Notes: a model not told the origin generated them from the letters alone. 64,000 nucleotides of DNA from Methylobacter sp015476545 (GCF_052162025.1 NZ_CP197401.1:1984001-2048000); one strand, 5' to 3'. Positions 1-9,605 are shown, counted from the first letter of the stretch. Made by a program: numbers and translations.

Positions 1-3000
1 GTTCGCGATAGATGTTCCTGCCGTTGTCCTGGTCATAACAGGTATGATTCAGGCATTTTGCCTGATAAATTTGCGGAAACGCTTCCAGAATCAGGTGCTC
101 ATAGTCCCAGAGCGCGATGGCCCGGTCTTTATGCCGCAGGCGTTCGCTGACGCGGGTATAAAAGGCATCGGCCTGCTCGGCGCCCTTGCCGCCGAAACCG
201 GGGAACGGCTGATGTATGCTTTTGACAGCGGCGTCCGGGATGGCAAGTTTGCGGATGGAGCCGGCTGCCAGGGCAGTGGCCGGAAACGCCGGATCGTTAT
301 CCCGGTTGCTGAAGGTGGCGGTTAAGCCCTGGGCGGCAACCCGCTGCAAGCGGCAGACGGCATCGCTCTCGCTGGCGACGGCGGCCTTGATCCAGTACTG
401 TCCGGCAGGCAACAGGCTATTGGCCGCGGAAGCATCGGCGGGTATCTGCAAGGTAATGATTCCGGAATGCAGCAGTTCATGGCTGCCGTCCTGGATAGCG
501 TTGGCGGCAAAGTCTATCCATTCGTTGTCGCGCAGATAACTCCAGTGGATATGCTGCGGTTTCGGCTTGACGGATAACGGATCGGCGGTACCCTCAGCTA
601 CCTGAAATAATAGCGCCAGGTTCTGCCCCGGATTGAGATCGCTGACGCCGATGTAGAATTCGGCCGCCTGACCGGCGGTATCAGTAAAGTGCTTGAACTG
701 CGGCAGCAAATAAATAGCCGGATCGGGCGCGGCGATTTTCAGAAACGGATGCTGTTCGGCCTGTCCGAACGGCGCCAGATGGAAAAAACGCGCCTGGCGG
801 TTTTCGAAGCCGGCTTGATCTACGCTTTTAAACGTCAGAAGTTGCGCAGCGGTATAGTCCAGCGTCAGCTCACTGATGAAAGGGCCTACGGGCGGGACTG
901 GCTTTGACTTGGCAGGGCTTCCGGTAACGCCGGCAGCCTTGGCGGCAGCGCTTCCGGTAGCGTTGGCAGTCCCGGTGGAAGAGCCAGTGATGTAATCGAT
1001 CAAGTCCTGTTCGTATTGGCGCTGCCCAAAGTCCTGCAGTAGTCTTAACCGTAAATAGCCATGCCGGGATGCCGTGTCGAAAGGCGTCGGCGCTGAAAGA
1101 TCGGGGGCATCGACAAACAGCCGGCTCAGATCGGCTGTGTGAGTGATTGCCGGGGCCTGAGAACTCGGGGCATTGGCAGACGGGCGGCTTGAACAGGCAT
1201 CGTCAATGGCAGTCGATGTTGAAAAGCCGGGGATATCGGCAAACGCGCGGCTCAGATCAGCCGTCAGCTTCAACTGGCTGCCGGTGACAGGGAATTGCAG
1301 GCCCTTGATCTCCTCCCAGGTGCCGGCTTTCAGAAACTCCGCCCCTATTTCTACGTCTTTGGCGTCGGGGTAGGGTGCAGGAAGATTCTGCCATTTCAGC
1401 TTGAGCGTGCATTCGACAAGCCGCTTCTGGAAGGCTTCCTTGCAACCGATAATCAGGCTGCTGTTGGACACAGGCAAAGCGCCAAAAGGTTGAAACGGCT
1501 TGCTGGTGTCGACCGGGCCGAAATCGTTGCTGACCGTCAGCGTTTTCAGATCATTTACCGTAACGGTCAGGAGGATCTGGTTCAGGCGCAACGTTTTCAG
1601 TTTGTCATAGGCAAAATTGCGGCCGGGGTTGTGGGCCAGCTTTACCAGTAACACCGGCAAATCGGTATCCAGACTGTAACCATGGACTTTAGCCAGATAA
1701 GGGGTGATGGCAGGGGCCGAGCCATCCAGCGTCAACACGATTTGCTGTTTATTGGGCAGGCTTGCCGTTACCGGAATCCAGTCCTTTTTGCCGCTGACAA
1801 AGCAGAGCAGATCCGTACTGCCGATGCGGTCGGGCAACGGGGCCGGAAAGATCAGCGTGATCGTGCGGCGGCCTTCCGACAGCAACAAATAATGCGAGGC
1901 CAGCGCAAAGCCGATTTCGGCCTTGGGCATTCTGATCTCGCTCAGCGTTCCCAGGCTGTAAACTTTGTTAAAGAACGGATGCCAGGAGTGATCCGCCGAA
2001 GTCAGCTTGGCGCCCAGTCCGTCGTCAGAATCGGCGACAGGCGAGGCGAACAAGCGGCCGTTATGCTGGTTTTTCAGGCCGGTTTCGCCGGCGTCGCTAT
2101 GGTGATAAACGGTTTTCAGGGCCGTGACTTTAGCCCGGTTGGCGACAAAATCGCGGTCAGCGGCATAAACCACTTCCTTCCCTGACGCATCTTTGCCGGC
2201 TTTGAACAGCGTATCGCGGTTAATCAGATGGGTGTCGGCCTGTCTGGCCAGTTCCACCAGCAGATGAACCCGGCCCGGCTCGGCGGGTTTTTCCTTGAGT
2301 TTAAGAACTTCCCGATAATAAAAATCCAGATGGCGTCCGGTCAGCGTGTTGACTTCGGCCCGCGCGTATTCGAACAGTTGCAGAAATGCCAGAAACAGCG
2401 CGTAGTGAGGTTCATGATCGCTGCGCCGGCTCAGGCTGTCTTGCAACGCCTGCTGCGCATCGCCGACGCTGCGGGCGTAGGCTTTCAGAAACTGATCGAA
2501 AATGGAGGTAAACAGATTGTGGGTGGCGATGTGGTTGAGGCGCTCGAACACATCGCCGCTGCTCCCGTATAACGAAGCATCGGGCGCAATGGCGGCGACA
2601 TAATCGCTCCAGTTGGCGTGGCCGCCGGTGATCCAGTCGCTGGAGAAACTGGCCTGCTCGATGGATCTGAAAACACCGGCGCTGGCGCCTAAAATCACCA
2701 GTTCCGGACGCGCATCGGCAAACACCGGATCGGTTCCGGGAAAGGCTTTGTGATAAGCGATCAGGTTCCGGAAACTCGTTGCCAATTGGCTGCGGATCAG
2801 ATTGCCCAGCACCGGTTTGAGCAGGGTTTGCTCGCTTAACTGCGATTTCAGCTGATCCAACTGCGCAGCCAGGCTGGCGATGGCGCTGAACAGGCAGCCT
2901 AAGTGCTGCTTCAGGGCGTTGTCTTTACGGCTTTTCTCGGCGCTGCCGTCTGCGCCGGAAACGGCGTTGCTCCGGTTATTCAAAAAATCGAAACTGGTTT

Positions 3001-3289
3001 TGAGGGTGTTCTGGTAATAGCCGATATCCTGGGTTGCGGCAATCGCCAGCAACACCGCGTCATTGCCGCCGAAAAAATCCTCCCAGGTGCCGCTGGCGTT
3101 ATGGCCGGCATCGTAAAATTGCAGATGCCGGGCATAGGCTTTGGCAAACACCAGCGCATGTTGCAGTTTGTGAGCATCGACAGGCGCGTAAGCCGGGTTC
3201 AGTTCGGCGAGGAAGCGTTGATCCTGGCGTGTGCCTTCATGGATCAGCTTCAAGGGGTTGGTGTTCTGATTGCAATCGTTCGCCATCAT
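1..3289 (-). CDS. CIS baseplate J / Pvc11-like protein (3' end beyond window)
   Basis: Open minus-strand frame of 1096 codons that runs off the left edge without a stop; its ATG overlaps the gp25 stop as TGATG, and a second ATG follows directly. The N-terminus reads MMANDCNQNTNPLKL and the visible end ...CYDQDNGRNIYRE. The size, the position after gp25 and the late segment containing RLRHKDRAIALWDYEHLILE resemble the large baseplate-J-like Pvc11/Afp11 proteins, which form the inner baseplate wedge of contractile injection systems. Only the reverse strand is open over this length; the plus strand holds short shadow frames. The assignment rests on gene order and late-region similarity, so the family is likely but the middle of the protein is unassigned. 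The rest of the operon (tape measure, AAA ATPase, cargo) should lie to the left. Confidence 0.8.
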   Translation of the reverse strand, partial: MMANDCNQNTNPLKLIHEGTRQDQRFLAELNPAYAPVDAHKLQHALVFAKAYARHLQFYDAGHNASGTWEDFFGGNDAVLLAIAATQDIGYYQNTLKTSFDFLNNRSNAVSGADGSAEKSRKDNALKQHLGCLFSAIASLAAQLDQLKSQLSEQTLLKPVLGNLIRSQLATSFRNLIAYHKAFPGTDPVFADARPELVILGASAGVFRSIEQASFSSDWITGGHANWSDYVAAIAPDASLYGSSGDVFERLNHIATHNLFTSIFDQFLKAYARSVGDAQQALQDSLSRRSDHEPHYALFLAFLQLFEYARAEVNTLTGRHLDFYYREVLKLKEKPAEPGRVHLLVELARQADTHLINRDTLFKAGKDASGKEVVYAADRDFVANRAKVTALKTVYHHSDAGETGLKNQHNGRLFASPVADSDDGLGAKLTSADHSWHPFFNKVYSLGTLSEIRMPKAEIGFALASHYLLLSEGRRTITLIFPAPLPDRIGSTDLLCFVSGKKDWIPVTASLPNKQQIVLTLDGSAPAITPYLAKVHGYSLDTDLPVLLVKLAHNPGRNFAYDKLKTLRLNQILLTVTVNDLKTLTVSNDFGPVDTSKPFQPFGALPVSNSSLIIGCKEAFQKRLVECTLKLKWQNLPAPYPDAKDVEIGAEFLKAGTWEEIKGLQFPVTGSQLKLTADLSRAFADIPGFSTSTAIDDACSSRPSANAPSSQAPAITHTADLSRLFVDAPDLSAPTPFDTASRHGYLRLRLLQDFGQRQYEQDLIDYITGSSTGTANATGSAAAKAAGVTGSPAKSKPVPPVGPFISELTLDYTAAQLLTFKSVDQAGFENRQARFFHLAPFGQAEQHPFLKIAAPDPAIYLLPQFKHFTDTAGQAAEFYIGVSDLNPGQNLALLFQVAEGTADPLSVKPKPQHIHWSYLRDNEWIDFAANAIQDGSHELLHSGIITLQIPADASAANSLLPAGQYWIKAAVASESDAVCRLQRVAAQGLTATFSNRDNDPAFPATALAAGSIRKLAIPDAAVKSIHQPFPGFGGKGAEQADAFYTRVSERLRHKDRAIALWDYEHLILEAFPQIYQAKCLNHTCYDQDNGRNIYRE

Positions 3290-3732
3290 CAGGCCCCATC
3301 CGGTAGCAAATTGACGGTTGTCGTGAGATTAATGTCGGTGCCCTCTGTTTTGTAATAGGGATAGACGAAGTTGAACCGGGAGTTGGTGGTTTTGACCCGG
3401 TAATCGATCTCGATCAACACCACGCCCTCCAACTGTTGATCTTCGCGCAATCTTACGCCGTCGAGCAGAATGCGCGGCTCGAAATAGAGAATGGCGGATT
3501 CGATTTTGTCGGCCATCAATGTCTTCATGCGCGTGTCCAGGTTTTCGAACAACAGCTCATCCAGATTACAGCCGTACTGCGGCAGCATCAGCCGTTCGCC
3601 TGGGCGGGTGCTGAGCAGGATTTCCAGGCTGGACGCAATATCGGCTTCCTCGGCCAGCATCTCGACGCCGGCATTGCTGCGATTAAAGGTGGGCGGAAAA
3701 GACCAGCCGCGGCCGAGAAAAGAGTTTGCCAT
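3289..3732 (-). CDS. CIS baseplate wedge protein, gp25/GPW family
   Basis: 147 residues, usual for gp25-like baseplate proteins (Pvc9/Afp9, TssE relatives). The N-terminal part MANSFLGRGWSFPP, then DIASSLEILLSTRPGERLML with the family's R-P-G-E-R loop and a hydrophobic IEIDYRV strand, matches the fold that joins sheath to baseplate in tailed phages and injection systems. It lies between the PAAR gene and the Pvc11-like gene; its stop overlaps the start of the next gene (TGATG), which implies translational coupling. Confident by motif and context. Confidence 0.9.
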   Translation of the reverse strand: MANSFLGRGWSFPPTFNRSNAGVEMLAEEADIASSLEILLSTRPGERLMLPQYGCNLDELLFENLDTRMKTLMADKIESAILYFEPRILLDGVRLREDQQLEGVVLIEIDYRVKTTNSRFNFVYPYYKTEGTDINLTTTVNLLPDGA

Positions 3733-3736
3733 GATG

Positions 3737-4006
3737 TCAGCCGCCGATTAATACAGTCGTGGCCCCAGGCGGCAGAATGGCGCCGCCGGCGGCTGTTGAG
3801 TCGCCGATTCTTGCAGCCGGCAGGCCGGCGATCATTACGGTTGCCGAACCCTTGATAATGGCATCGGCGCCGCAGCTGTCGCCCACGCGCGCCGCCGGCA
3901 GACCGGCGATCATCACCGTGGCCGCACCGGGCGGAATAATCGGGGTAGGGGCGCCCTGGGTAGCCGGGCTGACGATCATGTCGCTGACGCGTGCGGCGGG
4001 AAGCAT
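3737..4006 (-). CDS. PAAR-domain spike-tip protein
   Basis: 89 residues made almost wholly of a PAAR repeat: it begins MLPAARVSDMIVSP and contains ATVMIAGLPAARVGD twice, in slightly varied form, with a glycine/proline-rich pattern of short beta strands. PAAR proteins bind a metal and form the pointed cone on the VgrG-like spike (Pvc10 position). It sits directly after the spike gene with about 10 bp between them, as in eCIS and T6SS loci. No C-terminal effector extension is present, so this is a plain tip rather than a PAAR-fused toxin. Confidence 0.92.
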   Translation of the reverse strand: MLPAARVSDMIVSPATQGAPTPIIPPGAATVMIAGLPAARVGDSCGADAIIKGSATVMIAGLPAARIGDSTAAGGAILPPGATTVLIGG

Positions 4007-4015
4007 GGCTGTCTC

Positions 4016-5782
4016 CTAATTGATCTGGACCAGGCCGCCCTGAATCACCGTGGTGGCGCTGCCTTTGATGCTGGTGCTGGCGCCGGAGACTTCGGCGCTG
4101 CTGGTGCCGGTGGCTTTAAGTGCGGTTTGCGCTTTCAATTCCATGTTCATGCCTTCTTGCTTGATGTCCTGGCTGGCTTTCAGGATCAGGTCTTTGCTGC
4201 TTTCAATGACGATGCCGTTATCGTCCAGCGTGATTTTGTTGCCGTTCTGGTCTTCGAAACGTATGCCTTTGTCTTCCTCCGAGAGCAGGATCTTGTTGCC
4301 GCCCGGGGTTTCCAGGGTAATAACCTTTTTCTCGTCGTCGAACGTGAGCTTCATTTTTTCGCGGCTGACATAACCCTTGCGGTGGTTGTCGTCCTTGGCC
4401 GGCTCCGGAGCGGGCTTGGCGCTGCTATGGCACATGCCCAGCACTACCGGGTGGCGCGGATCGTCGTCAAGAAAACCCACGACGACTTCATCGCCGATTT
4501 CGGGGCGGAAAAAGGTGCCGCGCTCCTTGCCCGCGTCCAGGGTGGCGATACGGGCCCAGATGCCTTCTTCCGACATGCTGATCGTCGGCACGCGCAGTTT
4601 GATGCGGTCTTCGCCGTCCGGATCATTTTCCAGCACCGTGACAATGCCGATTTGCAGACCGCTGATGGCGGGCAGTAAACCGGCGGCCGGCAGCGGACGC
4701 AGATTGAAGGTTTCGGCGCAGATCTCCGGATTCAGGCCCAGTTGCACATCGGTTTCCCAACTGCCTTTGGCAAAGCTGTGGCGTACTCCGGAAACGTACA
4801 ATTTGCCTTCAAAGCGCTCGCCGATGCCGGTGATTTCGATCACCTTGTCCGGCATGACGCCGGCAAAGCCTGTAAATCTCGCCCGGCCGCGCACTTTGGC
4901 CAGCCGTTCCTTGAGCAGGCGGCCATCGGCCCAGGCCTGTAATTCCGGCTGGCTGAGTTTTCCGCCGTGTATCAAGGCATGGGGGTCGCCGCCGATGACT
5001 TCGGCAAGGGCGTCAGGGCTGAGATTGCCGTTGTCGGTGGTGGCCGGTTCGCTGGCGTCGGTGCTGAGGACTTCCTGGTCGGCGGCGTTCCAGCTTTGCG
5101 CGCTGATGCCGGGGCTTTGCCAGCGGGCGTCGATTTCGGCATCCAGCTCCAGCAGGCTGGCGCCGTATTGCACGCTCAGTACCGAGGCGGCGCTGGCGGC
5201 GGGCGGCGCGATGCCGATTTTGCCGTCCTCGACTTTGATGACCATGCCGTTGGCTTCGGCGCGGCAGAGCAGAAAATCCCAATCGCTGGCATCGTATTGC
5301 ACGACTTGCTTCAGCTCGGCCTGGGTGGCGCTGACATCTTTTTGCAGGCCGTAGGCATCGATGACTTCCTCCATGATGTCGCTGTCCTTTTTGTCCAGGT
5401 AATAGCGGCTTTTTGCGCCTATGGTCATTTTCACCGCCTCATCGCGGCAGTCGATGCTCAACTGGCTGCCGTTTTTGCGGATTTTGATGCTGTGTTTGAC
5501 GATAATGCCCTTGAACACGGTCTCGTTCTGCGCGCGGTAACCGAGCTGGATCTCTATGGCCTTGCCGGGGATGAAATGCTCGGTGTTGCTGGCGGCAAAA
5601 GTGCTTTTTGCCGCCTCGCCGTCCTGCAGCAGTACCGTGGCGGAAGGGATGCGGTTGAGCTCTCGGCTGACATAGATCGACAGCACATGGAATTCGCCGG
5701 AAATTTCCGCGCCGTCGATCAGAATCGCCGCCGTGCAGACATCGGGCGAGGCCGGGGTTGGAATGGTCGATTGGTTAGTCAC
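4016..5782 (-). CDS. CIS central spike protein, VgrG/gpV-like (Pvc8 type)
   Basis: 588 residues. The first two thirds resemble the gp27-like hub of VgrG proteins; around residues 390-470 there is an OB-fold gp5/gpV segment (GIVTVLENDPDGEDRIKLRV, then a GDEVVVGFLDDDPRHPVVLG stretch typical of phage baseplate assembly protein V). The C-terminus is a repetitive beta-helix-like tail (KITLDDNGIVIESSKDL). This trimer forms the needle at the centre of the baseplate. It follows the LysM gene with a 4-bp overlap and precedes PAAR. Length and domain order fit the single-gene spike of eCIS rather than a T6SS VgrG, since no tss genes are nearby. Confidence 0.92.
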   Translation of the reverse strand: MTNQSTIPTPASPDVCTAAILIDGAEISGEFHVLSIYVSRELNRIPSATVLLQDGEAAKSTFAASNTEHFIPGKAIEIQLGYRAQNETVFKGIIVKHSIKIRKNGSQLSIDCRDEAVKMTIGAKSRYYLDKKDSDIMEEVIDAYGLQKDVSATQAELKQVVQYDASDWDFLLCRAEANGMVIKVEDGKIGIAPPAASAASVLSVQYGASLLELDAEIDARWQSPGISAQSWNAADQEVLSTDASEPATTDNGNLSPDALAEVIGGDPHALIHGGKLSQPELQAWADGRLLKERLAKVRGRARFTGFAGVMPDKVIEITGIGERFEGKLYVSGVRHSFAKGSWETDVQLGLNPEICAETFNLRPLPAAGLLPAISGLQIGIVTVLENDPDGEDRIKLRVPTISMSEEGIWARIATLDAGKERGTFFRPEIGDEVVVGFLDDDPRHPVVLGMCHSSAKPAPEPAKDDNHRKGYVSREKMKLTFDDEKKVITLETPGGNKILLSEEDKGIRFEDQNGNKITLDDNGIVIESSKDLILKASQDIKQEGMNMELKAQTALKATGTSSAEVSGASTSIKGSATTVIQGGLVQIN

Positions 5783-6474
5783 GAGGCTTTATCGGTTTTG
5801 GCCAGCGGCGGAAAGATCAGGTCTGTGCCGGGCACGAGGTGGCGAAAGTTATGCAGGCCGTTGATCTGGGCGATCTGCAGATAATACTTGGGATCGCCGT
5901 AGATGCGCTGGCACATCAGCGGCAGGTTGTCGCCGGCCTTGACCTTGCGGATATGGCTAAGATCGGGCGAGCTTTTGTTTTCTTTCAAAGCCCGCTTTTT
6001 TTCTTCGATGCTGCCCTTGAATTTGGCTTTGGCGATGGCGCGGATCGGCTGGCCGTCGGGATTGAAGAGCTTGTAGCTGATGCCCAGTTCCACCGCCCGG
6101 CCTTTGAACAACAGGTTGCCCCATACCAGTTTCAGGTGGTAAGGCTCGTGCGAATCGCCCTGATAAGCGGTCAGCATTTGCCGGAAGCGGTTGACGTCGT
6201 CGAAGATGCCGTCGGGCTTTGGTTTATCGTCGATGATGCCGGTGTTGTCGAACAGGAATTCGAAGCTGAGCTCTTCCGGCAGCGTGTATTCGAAACGCGA
6301 TTGCGCGGCGCTGGTGCCCTGGCCCTGGCTGTCGGCCGTCTTGACCTTGTAGTCCAGGGTGTAGCTTTCCGGGTTGATCAGGGCTTCGAATTCGGCCTTG
6401 GCTTCGGCGCGGCCGCCGCTTTCGGCGTCCTGCGCGGTTTCGAAAGCCAGAATCAGCATCTTTTCCAGGGCCAT
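5779..6474 (-). CDS. CIS LysM-containing tube/cap-baseplate protein (Pvc7-like)
   Basis: 231 residues from the ATG at 6474, chosen because it overlaps the upstream DUF5908 stop as TGATG and has AAGGA about 8 bases before it; a longer frame up to 6522 is open but would overlap that gene. The N-terminal half is beta-rich (EALINPESYTLDYKV) as in the gp53-like CIS proteins. The C-terminal 50 residues form a LysM-type module (VKAGDNLPLMCQRIYGDPKY). In eCIS this family links the tube to the spike hub. Gene order supports this role. Confidence 0.88.
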   Translation of the reverse strand: MALEKMLILAFETAQDAESGGRAEAKAEFEALINPESYTLDYKVKTADSQGQGTSAAQSRFEYTLPEELSFEFLFDNTGIIDDKPKPDGIFDDVNRFRQMLTAYQGDSHEPYHLKLVWGNLLFKGRAVELGISYKLFNPDGQPIRAIAKAKFKGSIEEKKRALKENKSSPDLSHIRKVKAGDNLPLMCQRIYGDPKYYLQIAQINGLHNFRHLVPGTDLIFPPLAKTDKAS

Positions 6475-6659
6475 CAGCGTTCCTTTTTGTTTTGCAGGAT
6501 CTGCAGAACCTGGTCGACGCACTCGGCGATGATGGCGTCCTTATCGATCTCGTTATTGCCTACGGCCGCACCGCCGCCGGCCGGGCCAACGGCATTCGGA
6601 GTTTGGGGCGTAGCGTCTATCGTGACGTTGATATGCAGCTCTTTGATCTCGATGGGCAT
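6474..6659 (-). CDS. DUF5908-family small CIS protein
   Basis: 61 residues beginning MPIEIKELHINVTI, followed by a Gly/Ala/Pro-rich linker and a helical end (IIAECVDQVLQILQNKKER). This matches the DUF5908 small proteins that occur between tube and LysM genes in many contractile injection loci; their exact role is not settled. The stop overlaps the start of the LysM gene. The frame is short, but its place, coupling and the conserved N-terminal MPIEIKEL motif make it a real gene. Confidence 0.82.
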   Translation of the reverse strand: MPIEIKELHINVTIDATPQTPNAVGPAGGGAAVGNNEIDKDAIIAECVDQVLQILQNKKER

Positions 6660-6679
6660 AACTTAGCGCAGCCTGTTTA

Positions 6680-7117
6680 CTATTGAATGGTGAAATAGCG
6701 GTAGGTCAGTTCCAGGGTTTCGATTACCACCGCGCTTTCGTTGGCGTTCAAGTCGCTGACCAGCCATTTCTTAGGGATGGCATGCGCGATTTTCCAGGTG
6801 CGCAGCGGTTCGCTTTTTTCGTTCATCAAGATGACGTTGACGTCAGAGGCCTTGAAGCTGCGCTGATTGAAGGCGTCGAGAAACCACTGCAATACGCTGG
6901 AGTCGGTCAACATGCCGCGCTTCAGCACCAGATCGGTATATTTGCTGCGTACCGGCAATTTGTGCTCGAAACGGTTTTCGCCGCCTTCCTTATACGTCTC
7001 GTAATCGTATTCGACCGACAAGCCCGACACCGACTGAAAGCGGGCGTCGTTCTTGTCCTGGCTGATGCCGAATTCGACTTTGTAATAAAAGCCCAGCGGA
7101 GGGTAGTAATCGACCAT
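6680..7117 (-). CDS. CIS inner tube protein, second copy (T4 gp19 family)
   Basis: 145 residues starting MVDYYPPLGFYYKVEF. It shares with its upstream neighbour the gp19 fold landmarks: an N-terminal P-P-x-F-Y strand, a central LKRGMLTDSSVLQWF segment and a C-terminal VIETLELTYR strand. In PVC-type particles the more diverged tube copies sit at the baseplate end (Pvc5-like) while the main tube is polymeric. Low identity between the two window copies suggests such specialisation. Position between main tube and DUF5908 is typical. Confidence 0.9.
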   Translation of the reverse strand: MVDYYPPLGFYYKVEFGISQDKNDARFQSVSGLSVEYDYETYKEGGENRFEHKLPVRSKYTDLVLKRGMLTDSSVLQWFLDAFNQRSFKASDVNVILMNEKSEPLRTWKIAHAIPKKWLVSDLNANESAVVIETLELTYRYFTIQ

Positions 7118-7129
7118 GGCGTCTACCGG

Positions 7130-7567
7130 TTACACCTTCATCAGTTTCAGTCCTTCATGGGCGACTTCCAGGGTTTCCACCGCGATTTCGTTGGCATCGG
7201 ATTTCAGATCGGGCGCCGTGACCTTGACCGGAAAACAGCGGGCGGCGGCCCAGGCTGCGACGGGCTCGTGCTTCTCGTTCAGCAGCCGGATCACCAGATC
7301 GCGCCGGCCGTTGACGCGCTCGTTGGCGATCTCTTCCAGCCAGGTGTTGTAGTCAAAATCGCCTTCGAATTTACCGCGCTTCAAGGTGATATTGTTGTTC
7401 TTGACCATGCCCGGCATGCTGATTTTGTTGAAGTCTTTACTGTCGCTGTGCCGGTATTCGATTTTTTCCCTTTCCATGACAAGGCCGGTCACTTCAGTGA
7501 AGCTCATTTTTGCACCGCCCCAGTCGACCTGGAAATGAAATCGGGGAATTGGATATTCTTGTGCCAT
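7130..7567 (-). CDS. CIS inner tube protein, main copy (T4 gp19 family)
   Basis: 145 residues beginning MAQEYPIPRFHFQVDWGG, the standard opening of CIS/phage tail tube proteins, followed by a GLVMEREKIEYRHSD segment and TLKRGKFEGDFDYNTWLEEI. The protein would stack as hexameric rings inside the sheath and carry cargo. It is the first gene after the sheath gene, which is the usual place for the most abundant tube subunit. The next gene (7117) starts 12 bp after its stop. Confidence 0.92.
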   Translation of the reverse strand: MAQEYPIPRFHFQVDWGGAKMSFTEVTGLVMEREKIEYRHSDSKDFNKISMPGMVKNNNITLKRGKFEGDFDYNTWLEEIANERVNGRRDLVIRLLNEKHEPVAAWAAARCFPVKVTAPDLKSDANEIAVETLEVAHEGLKLMKV

Positions 7568-7619
7568 GATGTTTATCCTTATGCGCTTGATAAATAATAA
7601 ATCGTTCTAGTACGGTTGC

Positions 7620-9581
7620 TTAAGATTCAGCCATTTTGTGCGAAAACTGGAGAATGATGAATTCAGCGGGGCGAACGACGGCCATGCCGATTTCGATGAT
7701 CATGCGCCCTTCAAGAATGTCCAGCGGCGTCATGGTTTTACCCAGTCCCACGGCAACATAAAATGCGTGCTCCGGCTTGATGCCCTGCAATGCACCCTGG
7801 CGCCAGAGTACTGTCAGGAAGTTCTCGATCATGGCCTGCAAGCGTACCCATGTGTTGGCATTGTTGGGTTCAAATACAAATTGCTCGGTCGCTTTTTTGA
7901 TCGATTCCTCGGCAAAGTTGAAAAAGCGCCGGACATTGACGTACCGCCATTCATTGTCATTGCCGGCCAGAGTGCGCGCGCCGTAAACCAAGGTGCCCTT
8001 GCCGGTGAAGCTGCGGATGGCATTGATCGACTTGCCGCTATTGACGTCGACATTGAGGGCGTCCAGTTCCGATGCGGTAAACGTATCCTTGGGGCCGATG
8101 ATAGCTGAGATGCCGACATTGGCCGGCGCCTTCCAGACCCCGCGGGTACGGTCGACATAGGCGTAAATGCCCGCTACGGCTCCTGAAGGCGGAATGTTGG
8201 TGTTACTGTTTTGCAGTCCGGCCAGGATCGACTTGTACAACGGTGATACCGACTGCAAGGCGTCATGTTTTTGCTTTTCCAGCACCTGCGCGCCGGCGAC
8301 CACGTTAACGAGCCAGGCATTATTGACCTGCTCGAAAACGCTGCGCAGTGCCGGAATCACAGCTTCCATGCGCTCGGCGTTGTTGCCGGCTGAAGCCGGG
8401 ATGATGTTGCTGGCGGGCACTGCCGGATTATCCGCAAAAATGCCCCCCCATTCCGCCGCTGTGGGCACGGTGCCGGTACTGAAACGGACAGTGTAGCCAT
8501 TGCTGCTGATTTTCGTCGCCAATTCCTTGTCGTAACCGATCAGACTGCTGTAAGTGGCTTTCAGCGTTGAGCTGATCAAAGTCTTGAGATCGTTCTTAAA
8601 GCTGGTGTTGCTTGCCGAGCCGGCCGCCGCGCCAACCAGGACATCCAGTTTCCGCGCCACTTCAAAGATGAAGTTGACCAGCGCCCCCAGGTTTGGCGGG
8701 GTTTTGTTGGCCTGATAAGCGCCTTCCAGGGCCGTGAACTGATCGCGCAACGTTTTGGAGGGCGTTGCCAGGACTTGGCTGGCAGTGGCAATGGTGTTGC
8801 CGTCGGCGATGATCTGATCGTACTCGCCGATCAGAGTTTTGGTGGCATTATCGCTGATCAGGTCGGCCAGCTTGAATTTTGTCGAACCGACATACAAGAC
8901 ATCCTTGAAGTGACGGTATTGCAGATTTTTAGGAAAATTGACCGTGAGCCAAGGCGAGTAGGACGCGCCGTATTTCAGGTTTTCATTGCTGAGATTCGAG
9001 CGGAATTCGCTGCCCTTGGGGTCATTTTCCTTGAGGTGAAACAGGCCTATGCGGTCCATTAAACTGTTGCATTGCGCAAGCACGGCGCTATAAACCGTGT
9101 AGAAGTCGGTGCCAGTGGTGAGCAGTGAATTGTCGGGCAAAACCAGAATGGTCGGTTCGTCGACCGCTTCCAGCGCGGCGATCCCTTTGCCGGCGGCGGT
9201 GAATTCGCCGGCGGTTTTGGCGGCCGAATCATAGGTGGCCACGGACACGATGTAGCAATCGCCGCCGCCGTTGGCATAAAACAGCCTCAGACTGTCGTAG
9301 AGATAAAACACCGACTGGAGGCTAGCCGATTTGAAATTCCTGTTGTCGTCGAGGCGGACATCGGCAACGCTCGGGGTGGCACCGGCGCCGAAATAGGTCT
9401 CGTATTCGGCAATCGAACTGATCTTGGTCGGCTTATTGAGCAAATCGCCTGGCGTCAGCTTGTCCGCTTTTTGGGTATAACCGATAAAGGCAGGGATCGC
9501 CGTTTCCACCCCCGCGATTGAAGGAGGAAACTTGGAAATTTCTTCGATATAGACTCCGGGGGTTTTATAAGCTGTTGCCAT
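7620..9581 (-). CDS. CIS/phage tail sheath protein, unusually long
   Basis: 653 residues. It begins MATAYKTPGVYIEEISKFPP, the conserved sheath start (Y-K-T-P-G-V-Y-I-E-E), and ends with the conserved C-terminal sheath domain (GVWKAPANVGI near residue 480, then LGKTMTPLDILEGRMIIEIG and FIILQFSHKMAES). The C-terminal arm exchanges strands between subunits and stores the contraction energy. PVC and Afp carry three shorter sheath paralogues; here one gene is seen, with about 200 additional residues inserted in the surface-exposed middle (roughly residues 130-400). Start chosen at the ATG with GGTGA about 8 bases upstream. Confidence 0.95.
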   Translation of the reverse strand: MATAYKTPGVYIEEISKFPPSIAGVETAIPAFIGYTQKADKLTPGDLLNKPTKISSIAEYETYFGAGATPSVADVRLDDNRNFKSASLQSVFYLYDSLRLFYANGGGDCYIVSVATYDSAAKTAGEFTAAGKGIAALEAVDEPTILVLPDNSLLTTGTDFYTVYSAVLAQCNSLMDRIGLFHLKENDPKGSEFRSNLSNENLKYGASYSPWLTVNFPKNLQYRHFKDVLYVGSTKFKLADLISDNATKTLIGEYDQIIADGNTIATASQVLATPSKTLRDQFTALEGAYQANKTPPNLGALVNFIFEVARKLDVLVGAAAGSASNTSFKNDLKTLISSTLKATYSSLIGYDKELATKISSNGYTVRFSTGTVPTAAEWGGIFADNPAVPASNIIPASAGNNAERMEAVIPALRSVFEQVNNAWLVNVVAGAQVLEKQKHDALQSVSPLYKSILAGLQNSNTNIPPSGAVAGIYAYVDRTRGVWKAPANVGISAIIGPKDTFTASELDALNVDVNSGKSINAIRSFTGKGTLVYGARTLAGNDNEWRYVNVRRFFNFAEESIKKATEQFVFEPNNANTWVRLQAMIENFLTVLWRQGALQGIKPEHAFYVAVGLGKTMTPLDILEGRMIIEIGMAVVRPAEFIILQFSHKMAES

Positions 9582-9605
9582 GTTTTTTCACCGTTTAGTT
9601 TTAAA

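Noticed and set aside
44..3355. Many plus-strand frames across the left 10 kb
   Set aside because: Shadows of the minus-strand CIS genes; no ribosome binding sites and no families recognised.
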